Assembly: GCA_035455605.1 (NCBI GenBank)
Contig: DATIER010000202.1
Coordinates: forward strand, 1-7,788
Length of the DNA stretch: 7,788 nucleotides
Source of the DNA: AC-32 sp035455605
Lineage (GTDB): Bacteria > Actinomycetota > Thermoleophilia > Gaiellales > Gaiellaceae
Direction of reading: 5' to 3'
Position 1 is the stretch's first letter; each line of letters opens with the position of its first letter. A program made the translations under genes and the position numbers. The notes below the pieces were generated by a model. The model was not told the origin of the DNA and made no database searches. It worked only from the letters and a program-made list of their open reading frames with translations. Below, in pieces: positions 1 through 5,875 of this stretch.

Positions 1-642
1 GGGCTCGACCGGCCGCGGCTGGAGGCGCTCGTCGCGTCGGGAGCGTGTGACCGCTTCGGGCGGCGGCGGGCGCTGCTCTGGGAGCTCGGCTTCGCGCCGC
101 GGGCGCAGACGGTGCCGGGGAGCGGGGGCGAGGAGAGCCAGCTCGCGCTGCCGCTCGACCCGACGGCCGCGACGCCGGCGCTGCGCGAGCACACGGAATG
201 GGAGCGGATGCTGGCCGACTACCGGACGACGAGCCTCTCGGTCGGCGTCCACCCGCTGAAGCTGCTGCGGCCGCACCTGCCGGCGGGAACGCTCTCGAGC
301 CTCGAGCTGGAGGCAGCCCGTGACCGTTCGTCCGTGGTCGTGGCCGGGATGGCGGTCGCGAGGCAGCGGCCGGCGACGGCGAACGGCGTCGTCTTCATGC
401 TGCTCGAGGACGAGCACGGCCAGGTGAACCTGATCGTCCCGCCGAGCGTGTACGAGCGCCACCGGGCCCTGGTGCGGGCGGAGCCACTGCTGCTCGCGCG
501 CGGCCGCTTCGAGCGAGTCGACCGCAACCGCAACGTGCTCGTCCGGGAGCTCGAGTCGCTCGGCCCTCTCGCGCGGCGCTGCGCGGACGAGGCCGACGTC
601 TTCGGCTCGCTCCCGCCGGCGCACCACTTCGGCCACCGCTGA
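1..642 (+). CDS. dnaE2: Error-prone DNA polymerase DnaE2/ImuC, C-terminal part (5' end outside window)
   Basis: The frame is open from the first base and encodes about 213 residues ending at TGA 640-642. DnaE2 is a C-family (DnaE-type) polymerase that performs damage-induced translesion synthesis, in actinobacteria usually with ImuA/ImuB, which would lie upstream if present. The visible part begins in the post-polymerase helical segment (LEALVASGACDRFGRRRALL), continues through the family-typical EWERMLADYRTTSLSVGVHP stretch at about visible residues 69-88, and then an OB-fold at about residues 110-190 (VVFMLLEDEHGQVNLIVPP; LLLARGRFERVDRNRNVLV). It ends with HHFGHR, which looks like a natural DnaE2 C-terminus, so only the 5' side is cut. 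DnaE2 proteins are usually a little over 1,000 residues, so roughly the last fifth is here. The missing catalytic palm cannot be judged. Replicative DnaE1 is less likely because it lacks this compact ending. Confidence 0.9.
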   Translation, partial: GLDRPRLEALVASGACDRFGRRRALLWELGFAPRAQTVPGSGGEESQLALPLDPTAATPALREHTEWERMLADYRTTSLSVGVHPLKLLRPHLPAGTLSSLELEAARDRSSVVVAGMAVARQRPATANGVVFMLLEDEHGQVNLIVPPSVYERHRALVRAEPLLLARGRFERVDRNRNVLVRELESLGPLARRCADEADVFGSLPPAHHFGHR

Positions 643-672
643 CCCGCCGCCGCAGCCGTGCAAGAGGCATAC

Positions 673-689
673 CCCCACCCGGGGTGGGG
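673..689. repeat. G/C-only perfect inverted repeat downstream of dnaE2
   Basis: Arms CCCCACCC (673-680) and GGGTGGGG (682-689) are perfect inverted copies around a single central G. A second short pair, CAAG (661-664) and CTTG (690-693), flanks them. It starts 30 bp after the dnaE2 stop, so a role in 3'-end formation or mRNA stability is possible. No T-run follows on either strand, so it is not a classical intrinsic terminator. A symmetric protein-binding site is the alternative. Confidence 0.45.
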
Positions 690-745
690 CTTGTACCCGC
701 CTCCCTCGAGGTCGACGGTACCGCCTGCCGGCGCACGCGTGTGTC

Positions 746-772
746 GCCGATCTGCGCCGATGTTGTGCCGAT
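746..772 (+). promoter_or_regulatory. Three helically phased GCCGAT direct repeats (candidate operator)
   Basis: GCCGAT occurs at 746-751, 756-761 and 767-772, with start-to-start distances of 10 and 11 bp, close to one B-DNA turn. The last copy ends 40 bp before the candidate -10 of the GH15 gene, a plausible activator or repressor position. The identity and phasing are seen directly. The operator role is inference, and no regulator is identified. Confidence 0.35.
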
Positions 773-812
773 CGCTCCCCAGGGAACGCCGCACGAGGAA
801 TGCGCGCGCCGA

Positions 813-818
813 CAGAAT
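813..818 (+). promoter_or_regulatory. Candidate -10 element for a leaderless GH15 transcript
   Basis: CAGAAT keeps the two most important -10 positions (A at position 2, T at position 6) and lies 8 bp before ATG 827, where a transcript would begin at or next to the start codon. No convincing -35 hexamer is visible 16-18 bp upstream. This favours ATG 827 over ATG 800 but is weak on its own. Confidence 0.3.
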
Positions 819-826
819 CCGCGGCC

Positions 827-2641
827 ATGGGACGCGTCGACGGCTATGCCCCGATCCGCGACTACGCGGCGATCGGCGACGGGCGCACCGTCGCGCTGGT
901 CGCGCGCGACGGCTCGGTCGACTGGCTCTGCCTGCCGAACGTCGACTCGCCCGCGGTCTTCGCGCGGCTGCTCGACGCCGAGCGCGGCGGCTCGTTCCGG
1001 CTCGAGCCGACCGTGCCCTACGAGGCCGAGCGTTCGTACCGCGAGCGCTCCAACGTGCTCGAGACGACCTTCACCACGGCCGACGGGCGGGTACGCGTCA
1101 CCGACGCGATGACGCTGACCGACATCAGGCGCATCTCGCCGATGCGAGAGCTCGTGCGCAAGGTCGAGGCGCTGGCCGGAACCGTGCCGCTCCGCTGGCG
1201 CTTCGAGCCGCGCTTCGGCTACGCGCGCGCGCAGACCCGGATCGAGCGCCGCGCGGACCGCTGGTTCGCGACCGCTGCGGGCGACGCGGTCGTCCTCGGC
1301 GTCTGCGACGCCGACGCCGGAGTCGCTCGCGGCGAGTGGGTCGAAGGCGAGCTCCTCCTCGCGCCGGGCCAGAGCGCGCTGCTCTCGCTCGCCGGCGCGT
1401 CCCGAGAGCCCGCCGTCATGACCGGCCGCGACGACGCCGAGCGCCGCCTCGAGCGCACGATCCGCTTCTGGCCGGAATGGGTCGGCGGGGCCGAGTACGA
1501 CGGCAGCTGGGGCGAGGCCGTCGCCCGCAGCGCGCTCGTGCTCAAGCTGCTGACGTTCGCCCCGTCGGGCGCGATCATCGCCGCGCCGACGACCTCGCTG
1601 CCGGAGTGGATCGGCGGCAGCCGCAACTGGGACTACCGCTTCACGTGGCTCCGCGACGCGAGCTGGACGCTCGACGCGATGCTCCGGCTCGGCTTCCGCG
1701 ACGAGGCCCACGCGTTCTTCTGGTGGCTGATGCATGCCTCGCGGCTGACGCAGCCGCGGCTGCAGATCCTCTATCGCACCGACGGCTCGGTCCACACCGA
1801 GGAGCAGGAGCTCGACCATTTCGCCGGCTATCGCGGCTCGGCGCCCGTGCGCATCGGCAATGGCGCGCGCGACCAGGAGCAGCTCGACCTCTACGGCGCC
1901 GTGCTGGAGGCGATCTGGCTCTACGGCCAGGAGGTCGGGCGGCTCGACGGCGACACCGGCAAAGAGGTCGCGAAGATCGCCGACTACGTCGCGAAGCACT
2001 GGCGCGACCGCGACAACGGCATCTGGGAGGTGCGCGACGAGCGGACGCACTACATCCAGTCGAAGGCGCTCTGCTGGGTCGCGCTCGACCGCGCCTGCAA
2101 GCTGGCCGAGAGCGGCCTGATTCCGGACGGTCACCGGCGCTGGCGCAGCGTCGCGGACGAGGTGCGGGCCTTCGTCGACGAGGAGGGGTGGGACGAGGAG
2201 CTGCAGAGCTACGTTCGCGCGCCCGAGATGCGCGAGCTCGACGGGAGCCTGCTGACGCTCGCGCTGCTGGGCTTCCACCATCCGCGCGGGGAGCGGATCC
2301 AGGGCCTGATCGCGGCGGTCGAGCGCGAGCTCAGGGACGGGCCGTACGTCTACCGCTACCGCGGCGGCGACGGGCTCTCGGGCGAGGAGGGCGCGTTCCT
2401 GACCTGCTCCTTCTGGCTCGTCGACGCATATGCGCGCTCCGGTCGGCTCGACGACGCGAACGCCCTGATGGAGGAGCTGCTCGGCCTCGCCAACGACGTC
2501 GGGCTGTACTCGGAGGAGATCGACCCGTCGAGCCGCGAGCTCCTCGGCAACTTTCCGCAGGGATTGACCCACCTGGCGCTGATCAACGCGGCGGTCTCGA
2601 TCGCCGACGCCGAGGGCGAGCTCCGGGAGCGGGCGGCGTGA
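827..2641 (+). CDS. Glycoside hydrolase family 15 protein (trehalase/glucoamylase-like)
   Basis: Predicted cytoplasmic inverting alpha-glucosidase of family GH15, 604 residues, close to the ~600-640 usual for actinobacterial members, some of which are alpha,alpha-trehalases. The N-terminus (YAPIRDYAAIGDGRTVALVARDG) is the family opening and lies in a beta-sandwich domain of about 250 residues. The (alpha/alpha)6 barrel follows, with NWDYRFTWLRDA at 267-278, EEQELDHFAGY at 325-335 and PVRIGN at 340-345. GIWEVR carries E401, which lines up with the general-acid Glu of fungal glucoamylase (LWEE). SEEID carries E563, which lines up with the general base (SEQ). No signal peptide is seen. ATG 800 is an in-frame alternative, but its GAGGA abuts the start codon. 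ATG 827 has a candidate -10 at leaderless distance and begins just before the conserved region. The gene overlaps the next by 4 bp. Substrate (trehalose, maltose or a glucan) cannot be fixed from sequence. Confidence 0.9.
   Translation: MGRVDGYAPIRDYAAIGDGRTVALVARDGSVDWLCLPNVDSPAVFARLLDAERGGSFRLEPTVPYEAERSYRERSNVLETTFTTADGRVRVTDAMTLTDIRRISPMRELVRKVEALAGTVPLRWRFEPRFGYARAQTRIERRADRWFATAAGDAVVLGVCDADAGVARGEWVEGELLLAPGQSALLSLAGASREPAVMTGRDDAERRLERTIRFWPEWVGGAEYDGSWGEAVARSALVLKLLTFAPSGAIIAAPTTSLPEWIGGSRNWDYRFTWLRDASWTLDAMLRLGFRDEAHAFFWWLMHASRLTQPRLQILYRTDGSVHTEEQELDHFAGYRGSAPVRIGNGARDQEQLDLYGAVLEAIWLYGQEVGRLDGDTGKEVAKIADYVAKHWRDRDNGIWEVRDERTHYIQSKALCWVALDRACKLAESGLIPDGHRRWRSVADEVRAFVDEEGWDEELQSYVRAPEMRELDGSLLTLALLGFHHPRGERIQGLIAAVERELRDGPYVYRYRGGDGLSGEEGAFLTCSFWLVDAYARSGRLDDANALMEELLGLANDVGLYSEEIDPSSRELLGNFPQGLTHLALINAAVSIADAEGELRERAA
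2625..2629 (+). promoter_or_regulatory. Ribosome binding site for GTG 2638
   Basis: GGGAG lies 8 nt before GTG 2638, inside the end of the GH15 gene. It supports this GTG as the start of the membrane protein and reinitiation at the GTGA overlap. Confidence 0.55.
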
Positions 2642-3120
2642 GCGTCTGGGGCGCGCTCGCAGGCGGCGCCGTCGGGACGATCGTGCTGACGAGCGCCCTG
2701 CGGCTGGGACAGGAGCTGGGCTGGACGCGGATGGACATCCCGCTCCTGCTCGGAACCGTCTTCACCGACCGCCGCGGCCGCGCGAGCGTGCTCGGCTACG
2801 CGATCCACTTCGGCAACGGCCTGCTCTTCGCGCTCGCGTACTACGGCGTCTTCCGTGCGGTCGACCATGCCGGCTGGGGGTTCGGCGCGCTCCTCGGGCT
2901 CGTCCACGCAGCGGTCGCGGGAGGGGTGCTGATGACGGTGCTGCTCCCGGCGATCCACCCGCGGATGGGGACTCCGTGGTCGGACGCCGAGGAGACGCCG
3001 CTGCTCGAGGCGCCCGGCTTCCTGCTCATGAACTACGGCAGCCGCACCGTGATCTGGACCGTGCTCGGCCACGTCGCGTACGGCGCGATCGTCGGCGGCT
3101 TCGCCGCGCAACTCCACTAG
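2638..3120 (+). CDS. Four-helix integral membrane protein of unknown function
   Basis: 160 residues, not assigned to a characterised family. Hydrophobic segments at about 4-21, 50-72, 81-103 and 138-157 predict four transmembrane helices. Recognisable stretches are PLLLGTVFTDRRGRA (35-49), GYAIHFGNGLLFALAYYG (53-70), AIHPRMG (105-111) and GHVAYGAIVGGF (144-155). His57, His90 and His145 fall in or at predicted helices, with His107 in the loop HPRM; a metal- or proton-related role would be speculation. The GTG start overlaps the GH15 stop as GTGA and has GGGAG 8 nt upstream, so the two genes are translationally coupled and probably co-transcribed. It could be an accessory membrane partner of the glycosidase or simply share its promoter. 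The stop TAG lies 5 bp from the stop of the opposing gene. The membrane prediction is firm; the function is unknown. Confidence 0.8.
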   Translation: MSVWGALAGGAVGTIVLTSALRLGQELGWTRMDIPLLLGTVFTDRRGRASVLGYAIHFGNGLLFALAYYGVFRAVDHAGWGFGALLGLVHAAVAGGVLMTVLLPAIHPRMGTPWSDAEETPLLEAPGFLLMNYGSRTVIWTVLGHVAYGAIVGGFAAQLH

Positions 3121-3125
3121 CGCTC

Positions 3126-3437
3126 CTAGGTGTTCTCGATCTCGAGCCCGAACCGTGGGAGCCGCTTCTCGACCGCGCGGTTGAACGCCTCCTCGTACTC
3201 CTCGGCCGCCGTCTCGTCGAGCGTCGAGGCGAAGTTGTCCCGCAGCTCGCCGAGGATCTCGGTGCCGGTCTCGACGAGCTCCTGGTAGTCGCCGAAGCGC
3301 TCCTCCGCCTCGTCGCGAGCGGCCCGGTCGTACGCGCGCTCGGCCTCGTCGCACTCCTCGAGCAGCGGGAGGTTGTCGCGCACGAACAGGTCGAGCTGCC
3401 GGGCGATCACGTCGGCGAAGCGGCTGCGCCTGAACAC
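3126..3437 (-). CDS. Small acidic conserved-type hypothetical protein
   Basis: 103 residues with no recognised catalytic motif. After a short basic N-terminus (VFRRSRFADVIARQLDLF) the chain is rich in Glu, Asp, Ala and Arg with few helix breakers. It includes YDRAARDEAEERFGDYQEL and DETAAEEYEEAFNRAVEKRL, and is probably an all-helical bundle or coiled coil. No signal peptide or membrane segment is visible. GTG 3437 is chosen because the protein character starts there and TACTCT (-10-like, minus strand, 3449-3444) ends 6 nt upstream, as expected for a leaderless mRNA. The same frame stays open far upstream, but that is non-coding shadow under the opposing genes. It is divergent from the EEP-fold gene (19-bp gap) and convergent with the membrane gene (5-bp gap). 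I recall similar proteins from Thermoleophilia but cannot name a family. Confidence 0.75.
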   Translation of the reverse strand: MFRRSRFADVIARQLDLFVRDNLPLLEECDEAERAYDRAARDEAEERFGDYQELVETGTEILGELRDNFASTLDETAAEEYEEAFNRAVEKRLPRFGLEIENT

Positions 3438-3456
3438 GCGCCTAGAGTACGGCGCC
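3438..3456. promoter_or_regulatory. Minimal bidirectional promoter built on TAGAGTA
   Basis: The whole 19-bp gap between two divergent starts contains one TANNNTA heptamer at 3443-3449. On the plus strand, TAGAGT (3443-3448) is a -10 hexamer 8 nt before TTG 3457. On the minus strand, TACTCT (3449-3444) is a -10 hexamer 6 nt before GTG 3437. Both spacings put transcription starts at the start codons, so both mRNAs would be leaderless. No SD fits either start well. No good -35 is seen for the plus direction. A partial one (CGGACG, minus strand, 3473-3468) sits 18 bp from the minus -10. Confidence 0.5.
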
Positions 3457-4233
3457 TTGAGCCTGCTCGTCCGCACCTGGAACGTCTTCCACGGCATGTC
3501 GAGCCCGCCGGACCGCCACTCGTACCTCCGGCGCACGATGGGCCTGGCGACCGAGGGCGAGCCGGACGTCGTCTGCCTGCAGGAGCTGCCGGCCTGGGCG
3601 CTGCGGCACCTCGAGGCATGGAGCGGTATGCAGGCGTTCGGCGCCGTCGCGCGCCGGCCGCCGATCCCGGGCGAGACCGGGCGCAGGCTGACCGAGCTGA
3701 ACCAGGGCCTGTTCCGGTCGCTCTTCGTGGGCCAGGCGAACGCGATCCTGCTCCGCCCGGGGCTGCGGACACTTGCGACCGACTCGATCGTGCTCAACCC
3801 GGCGTCGTTCCGGCGCCGCATCGCGCGCGAGCTCGACCTCGACGGCGCCACGCGGCGGCGCTGGGCCAAGGAGCGGCGCGTCTGCCACGCCGTGCGCACG
3901 GAGGAGCTGACGGTGGCGAACCTGCACGGCTCGGCGGCGCACGACTGGCGTCTCTCCGACGCCGAGCTCCTCCGCACGGCAACGTTCGCCGACGCTTTCG
4001 CCGAGCCGGGCGACGTGCTCGTCCTGGCGGGCGACTTCAACGTCATCCGCGAGCACTCCTCGACGCTGCCGAAGTTGGCCGAGTGGGGCTTCACCAAGCC
4101 GATCTCGTGGCTCGACCAGGTGCTCGTGCGCGGGGCGCCGTCGACGCCCGCGCACCGTTGGCCCGACGAGCGGCGGCGGCTGGACGGCAAGCTCCTGTCC
4201 GACCATGCGCCGGTGGAGGTGACGATCGGATGA
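3457..4233 (+). CDS. Endonuclease/exonuclease/phosphatase (EEP) fold protein
   Basis: 258 residues covering the whole EEP (DNase I/ExoIII-like) domain, a metal-dependent phosphoesterase fold. Motifs in order are LVRTWNVFHG with Asn9, PDVVCLQELP with metal-ligand Glu43, NLHG with His157, LAGDFNV with Asp193 and Asn195, and the terminal SDHAPVEV with Asp249 and His250. All expected catalytic positions are present, so it should be an active phosphodiesterase or phosphatase. The substrate (nucleic acid, phosphoinositide-like or sphingolipid-like) cannot be read from the fold. No signal peptide is visible, so it is probably cytoplasmic. TTG 3457 is chosen because the first beta-strand with Asn9 must be included and -10-like TAGAGT lies 8 nt upstream. 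Starting further upstream would read through the divergent gene, and the next ATG (3496) would delete Asn9. The stop overlaps the next gene as ATGA. Confidence 0.85.
   Translation: MSLLVRTWNVFHGMSSPPDRHSYLRRTMGLATEGEPDVVCLQELPAWALRHLEAWSGMQAFGAVARRPPIPGETGRRLTELNQGLFRSLFVGQANAILLRPGLRTLATDSIVLNPASFRRRIARELDLDGATRRRWAKERRVCHAVRTEELTVANLHGSAAHDWRLSDAELLRTATFADAFAEPGDVLVLAGDFNVIREHSSTLPKLAEWGFTKPISWLDQVLVRGAPSTPAHRWPDERRRLDGKLLSDHAPVEVTIG
4215..4222 (+). promoter_or_regulatory. Near-perfect ribosome binding site for ATG 4230
   Basis: GGAGGTGA matches the 16S anti-Shine-Dalgarno over eight bases and lies 7 nt before ATG 4230, inside the end of the EEP-fold gene. It is the strongest SD in the window and suggests the PLP gene is translated efficiently in its own right, not only by coupling. 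Confidence 0.75.
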
Positions 4234-5303
4234 GCTGGGAGCAGGCCCGGGCGGAGTTCCCGGTCTTCGAGCGCTTCGCGTATTTGAACGCGGGGACGAA
4301 CGGGCCGCTGGCGCGGTCGACGTACGAGGCGATGTCCGAGCAGGAGCGGGCCGACGTCGAGGGCGGCCGCGGCGGCGCGGCGTACTTCGAGCGCGCGCTC
4401 GCGCTGCGGGAGGAGGTGCGGGCGAAGCTCGCCGCGACCGTCAGGGTGGAGCCGGCGCTCCTCTCGCTGGCGACCTCGACGACGAACGGCTGCAACATCG
4501 TCCTCGCCGGGCTCGGGCTGGACGAGGAGGACGAGGTGCTGACGACCGACGGCGAGCACTTCGGGCTGCTCGGCGCGCTCGCCGCGTCGCCGGCGCGGGT
4601 GCGCGTCGCGCGGGTGCGCGAGCTGCCGCCCGAGGGGTCGCTCCCGGTGCTGCTGGAGGCCGTGACGCCGCAGACGCGCCTGATCGCCCTCTCGCACGTC
4701 TGCTGGATGACCGGGAACCGCTTTCCCGTCGAGGAGCTGCGGCGTGAAGCCGGCGTGCCGGTGCTGGTCGACGGGGCGCAGTCGGCCGGCGCGATCGCCG
4801 TCGACGCGACAGCGGTGGACTTCTACGCCTTCTCGTGCCAGAAGTGGCTCTGCGGACCCGATGCGATGGGCGGCCTGGTCGTGCGCGACCCCGAGAAGCT
4901 GGCGGTGACCGCGCCCAGCTACCTGTCGCAGCAGGCCTACGAGCCGACGGGGGACTTCACGCCACGCGAGGGCGCGGCGCGCTTCGACTCGAACTGGACG
5001 CCGGTGCCGTCGCTCGCCGGGCTCTCGGCGGCCCTCGACGTCGCGCCCGAGGGCAGGTTCGAACGGGCGGCCGCGATGGCTGCGCGATGCCGCGCGCTGC
5101 TCGGCGAACGGGTCGTCACGGCACCGGAGCAGGGAACGCTCGTGACGTTCCGCGTCGAGGGCGACCCGAAGGCGCTCGTCCGCGCCCTCTACGACGCCGG
5201 CGTGATCGTCCGCGACGTCCCGGGCTTCGGCTGGATTCGCGTCTCGTGCGGCTGGTGGACGAGCGACGAGGACCTAGACCGTCTGGTCGGCGCTCTGCCG
5301 TAG
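4230..5303 (+). CDS. Aminotransferase class V-fold PLP-dependent enzyme
   Basis: 357 residues, the usual size for fold-type I class V enzymes (cysteine desulfurase, isopenicillin N epimerase and related lyases). FPVFERFAYLNAGTNGPLARS (10-30) is the family N-terminus, and TSTTNGCNIVLAGL begins at about residue 87. SHVCWMTGNRFPVEEL precedes VLVDGAQSAGA, which holds Asp181 and Gln184 for the PLP ring. FSCQKWLCGPDAMG holds Lys205, the predicted Schiff-base lysine. WIRVSCGWWTSDEDLDRLV near the C-terminus carries Arg337, the likely substrate-carboxylate contact. No clear catalytic-Cys loop of a SufS/IscS desulfurase is visible, so a lyase, epimerase or kynureninase-like reaction is as likely. EgtE-like activity is possible in principle, but no other ergothioneine gene is present. 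It overlaps the EEP gene by 4 bp (ATGA), and its last 30 bp overlap the opposing HD gene. Confidence 0.87.
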   Translation: MSWEQARAEFPVFERFAYLNAGTNGPLARSTYEAMSEQERADVEGGRGGAAYFERALALREEVRAKLAATVRVEPALLSLATSTTNGCNIVLAGLGLDEEDEVLTTDGEHFGLLGALAASPARVRVARVRELPPEGSLPVLLEAVTPQTRLIALSHVCWMTGNRFPVEELRREAGVPVLVDGAQSAGAIAVDATAVDFYAFSCQKWLCGPDAMGGLVVRDPEKLAVTAPSYLSQQAYEPTGDFTPREGAARFDSNWTPVPSLAGLSAALDVAPEGRFERAAAMAARCRALLGERVVTAPEQGTLVTFRVEGDPKALVRALYDAGVIVRDVPGFGWIRVSCGWWTSDEDLDRLVGALP

Positions 5304-5852
5304 GCCGAGCTCGCCCGCGATCGGTCGCATCGCTTCGATCACGAACCGGATGTGGTCGTCGAGCTCGACGCCGAGCTCCTCGGCGCCCTCGTAGACGTCC
5401 TGTCGGTTGACGCCGGCTGCGAACGACGGCTGCTTGAGCTTCTTCTTGACCGACTTCGGCTCGAGCGTCGCGATCCCGTCCGGCCGCACGAGCCCGCAGG
5501 CGTGGACGAAGCCCGCCAGCTCGTCGCAGGCGAAGAGCGTCTTCTTGAGCGGCGTGTCACGCGGCAGCTCGAGGTGCGACGCGTGCGAGAGGACGCCCTC
5601 GACGACCTCCTCCGGCCAGCCCTCCTCGCGCAGGATCGGCGCGCCGTCCTGGGGATGCTGGTCGAGCGTGGGGTGCAGCTCGTAGTCGAAGTCGTGCAGG
5701 AGCGCGGTCGCCCGCCAGAGCTCCTCGTCCTCGCCGAAGCGGCGCGCGTACGCCCCGACCGCCGCCTCCACCGCGAGCGCGTGGCGCAGCAGCGCCTCGC
5801 TCTTCGTGTACCGGTTGAGCGTCTCCCAGGCGGCTTCGCGAGTCGGCTCCAC
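5274..5852 (-). CDS. HD-domain phosphohydrolase
   Basis: 192 residues, a typical length for this stand-alone HD family. The metal-site signature is complete: His24 (LLRHALAVE), His53-Asp54 (LLHDFDYE), His90 (VLSHASH) and Asp110 (FACDELAGF). The conserved C-terminal module SVKKKLKQPSFAAGVNRQDV (134-153) follows, then GAEELGVELDDHI. HD proteins hydrolyse phosphomonoester or phosphodiester bonds, often in nucleotides, using divalent metals. The substrate here is unknown. It is cytoplasmic by sequence. Start GTG 5852 gives a normal N-terminus before the first HD helix. No good SD precedes it, but TATGGT on the minus strand lies 9 nt upstream, suggesting a leaderless or nearly leaderless mRNA. It is divergent from murA (23-bp gap) and convergent with the PLP gene (30-bp overlap). 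Confidence 0.87.
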   Translation of the reverse strand: MEPTREAAWETLNRYTKSEALLRHALAVEAAVGAYARRFGEDEELWRATALLHDFDYELHPTLDQHPQDGAPILREEGWPEEVVEGVLSHASHLELPRDTPLKKTLFACDELAGFVHACGLVRPDGIATLEPKSVKKKLKQPSFAAGVNRQDVYEGAEELGVELDDHIRFVIEAMRPIAGELGLRQSADQTV

Positions 5853-5875
5853 AGCGCCGTTACCATAGCCCGCTC
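5853..5875. promoter_or_regulatory. Minimal bidirectional promoter built on TACCATA
   Basis: The 23-bp gap between the HD gene and murA holds a single TANNNTA heptamer at 5861-5867, exactly central: its midpoint (5864) is 12 nt from each start codon. On the plus strand, TACCAT (5861-5866) lies 9 nt before ATG 5876. On the minus strand, TATGGT (5867-5862) lies 9 nt before GTG 5852. Each is a good -10 hexamer giving leaderless or 1-3-nt-leader transcripts. No -35 hexamer or SD is convincing in either direction. Confidence 0.5.

Noticed and set aside
703..720. Adjacent XhoI/SalI-like palindromes resembling a cloning-vector polylinker
   Set aside because: The resemblance to a pBluescript-type polylinker (from memory) stops after 18 bases and the flanks look native. 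A near-identical string encoding Val-Glu-Val-Asp-Gly-Thr occurs inside murA at about 6722-6739, so chance in G/C-rich DNA is adequate. Checking raw reads across 650-830 would settle it.
800..826. Upstream ATG 800 as the GH15 start
   Set aside because: GAGGA directly touches the ATG, with no usable SD spacing, and the nine extra residues precede the conserved family N-terminus. It remains possible, so it is mentioned as an alternative.
395..2572. Very long open frame on the minus strand (about 725 codons), and a similar plus-strand frame over 658-2637
   Set aside because: They lie antisense or out of frame to the clearly recognisable GH15 gene and encode low-complexity Arg/Ala/Glu/Asp-rich peptides without motifs. 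Such frames are expected in high-GC DNA. Only the 2638-3120 part of the plus frame is a real protein.
3118..3128. Symmetric CTAG-N5-CTAG at the convergent stops of the membrane and small-protein genes
   Set aside because: It arises because both genes end in TAG in a 5-bp gap. There is no stem with a T-tract, so I do not call it a terminator.
3373..3456. N-terminal extension of the EEP-fold protein to ATG 3373
   Set aside because: It would run antisense through the small divergent gene, adds 28 non-conserved residues, and ignores the -10 positioned for TTG 3457.
4230..5303. Assigning the PLP enzyme as EgtE, SufS or isopenicillin N epimerase
   Set aside because: Class V fold residues are clear, but no catalytic-Cys loop is evident and no pathway neighbours (ergothioneine, Suf or beta-lactam genes) are present, so only the fold-level name is justified.
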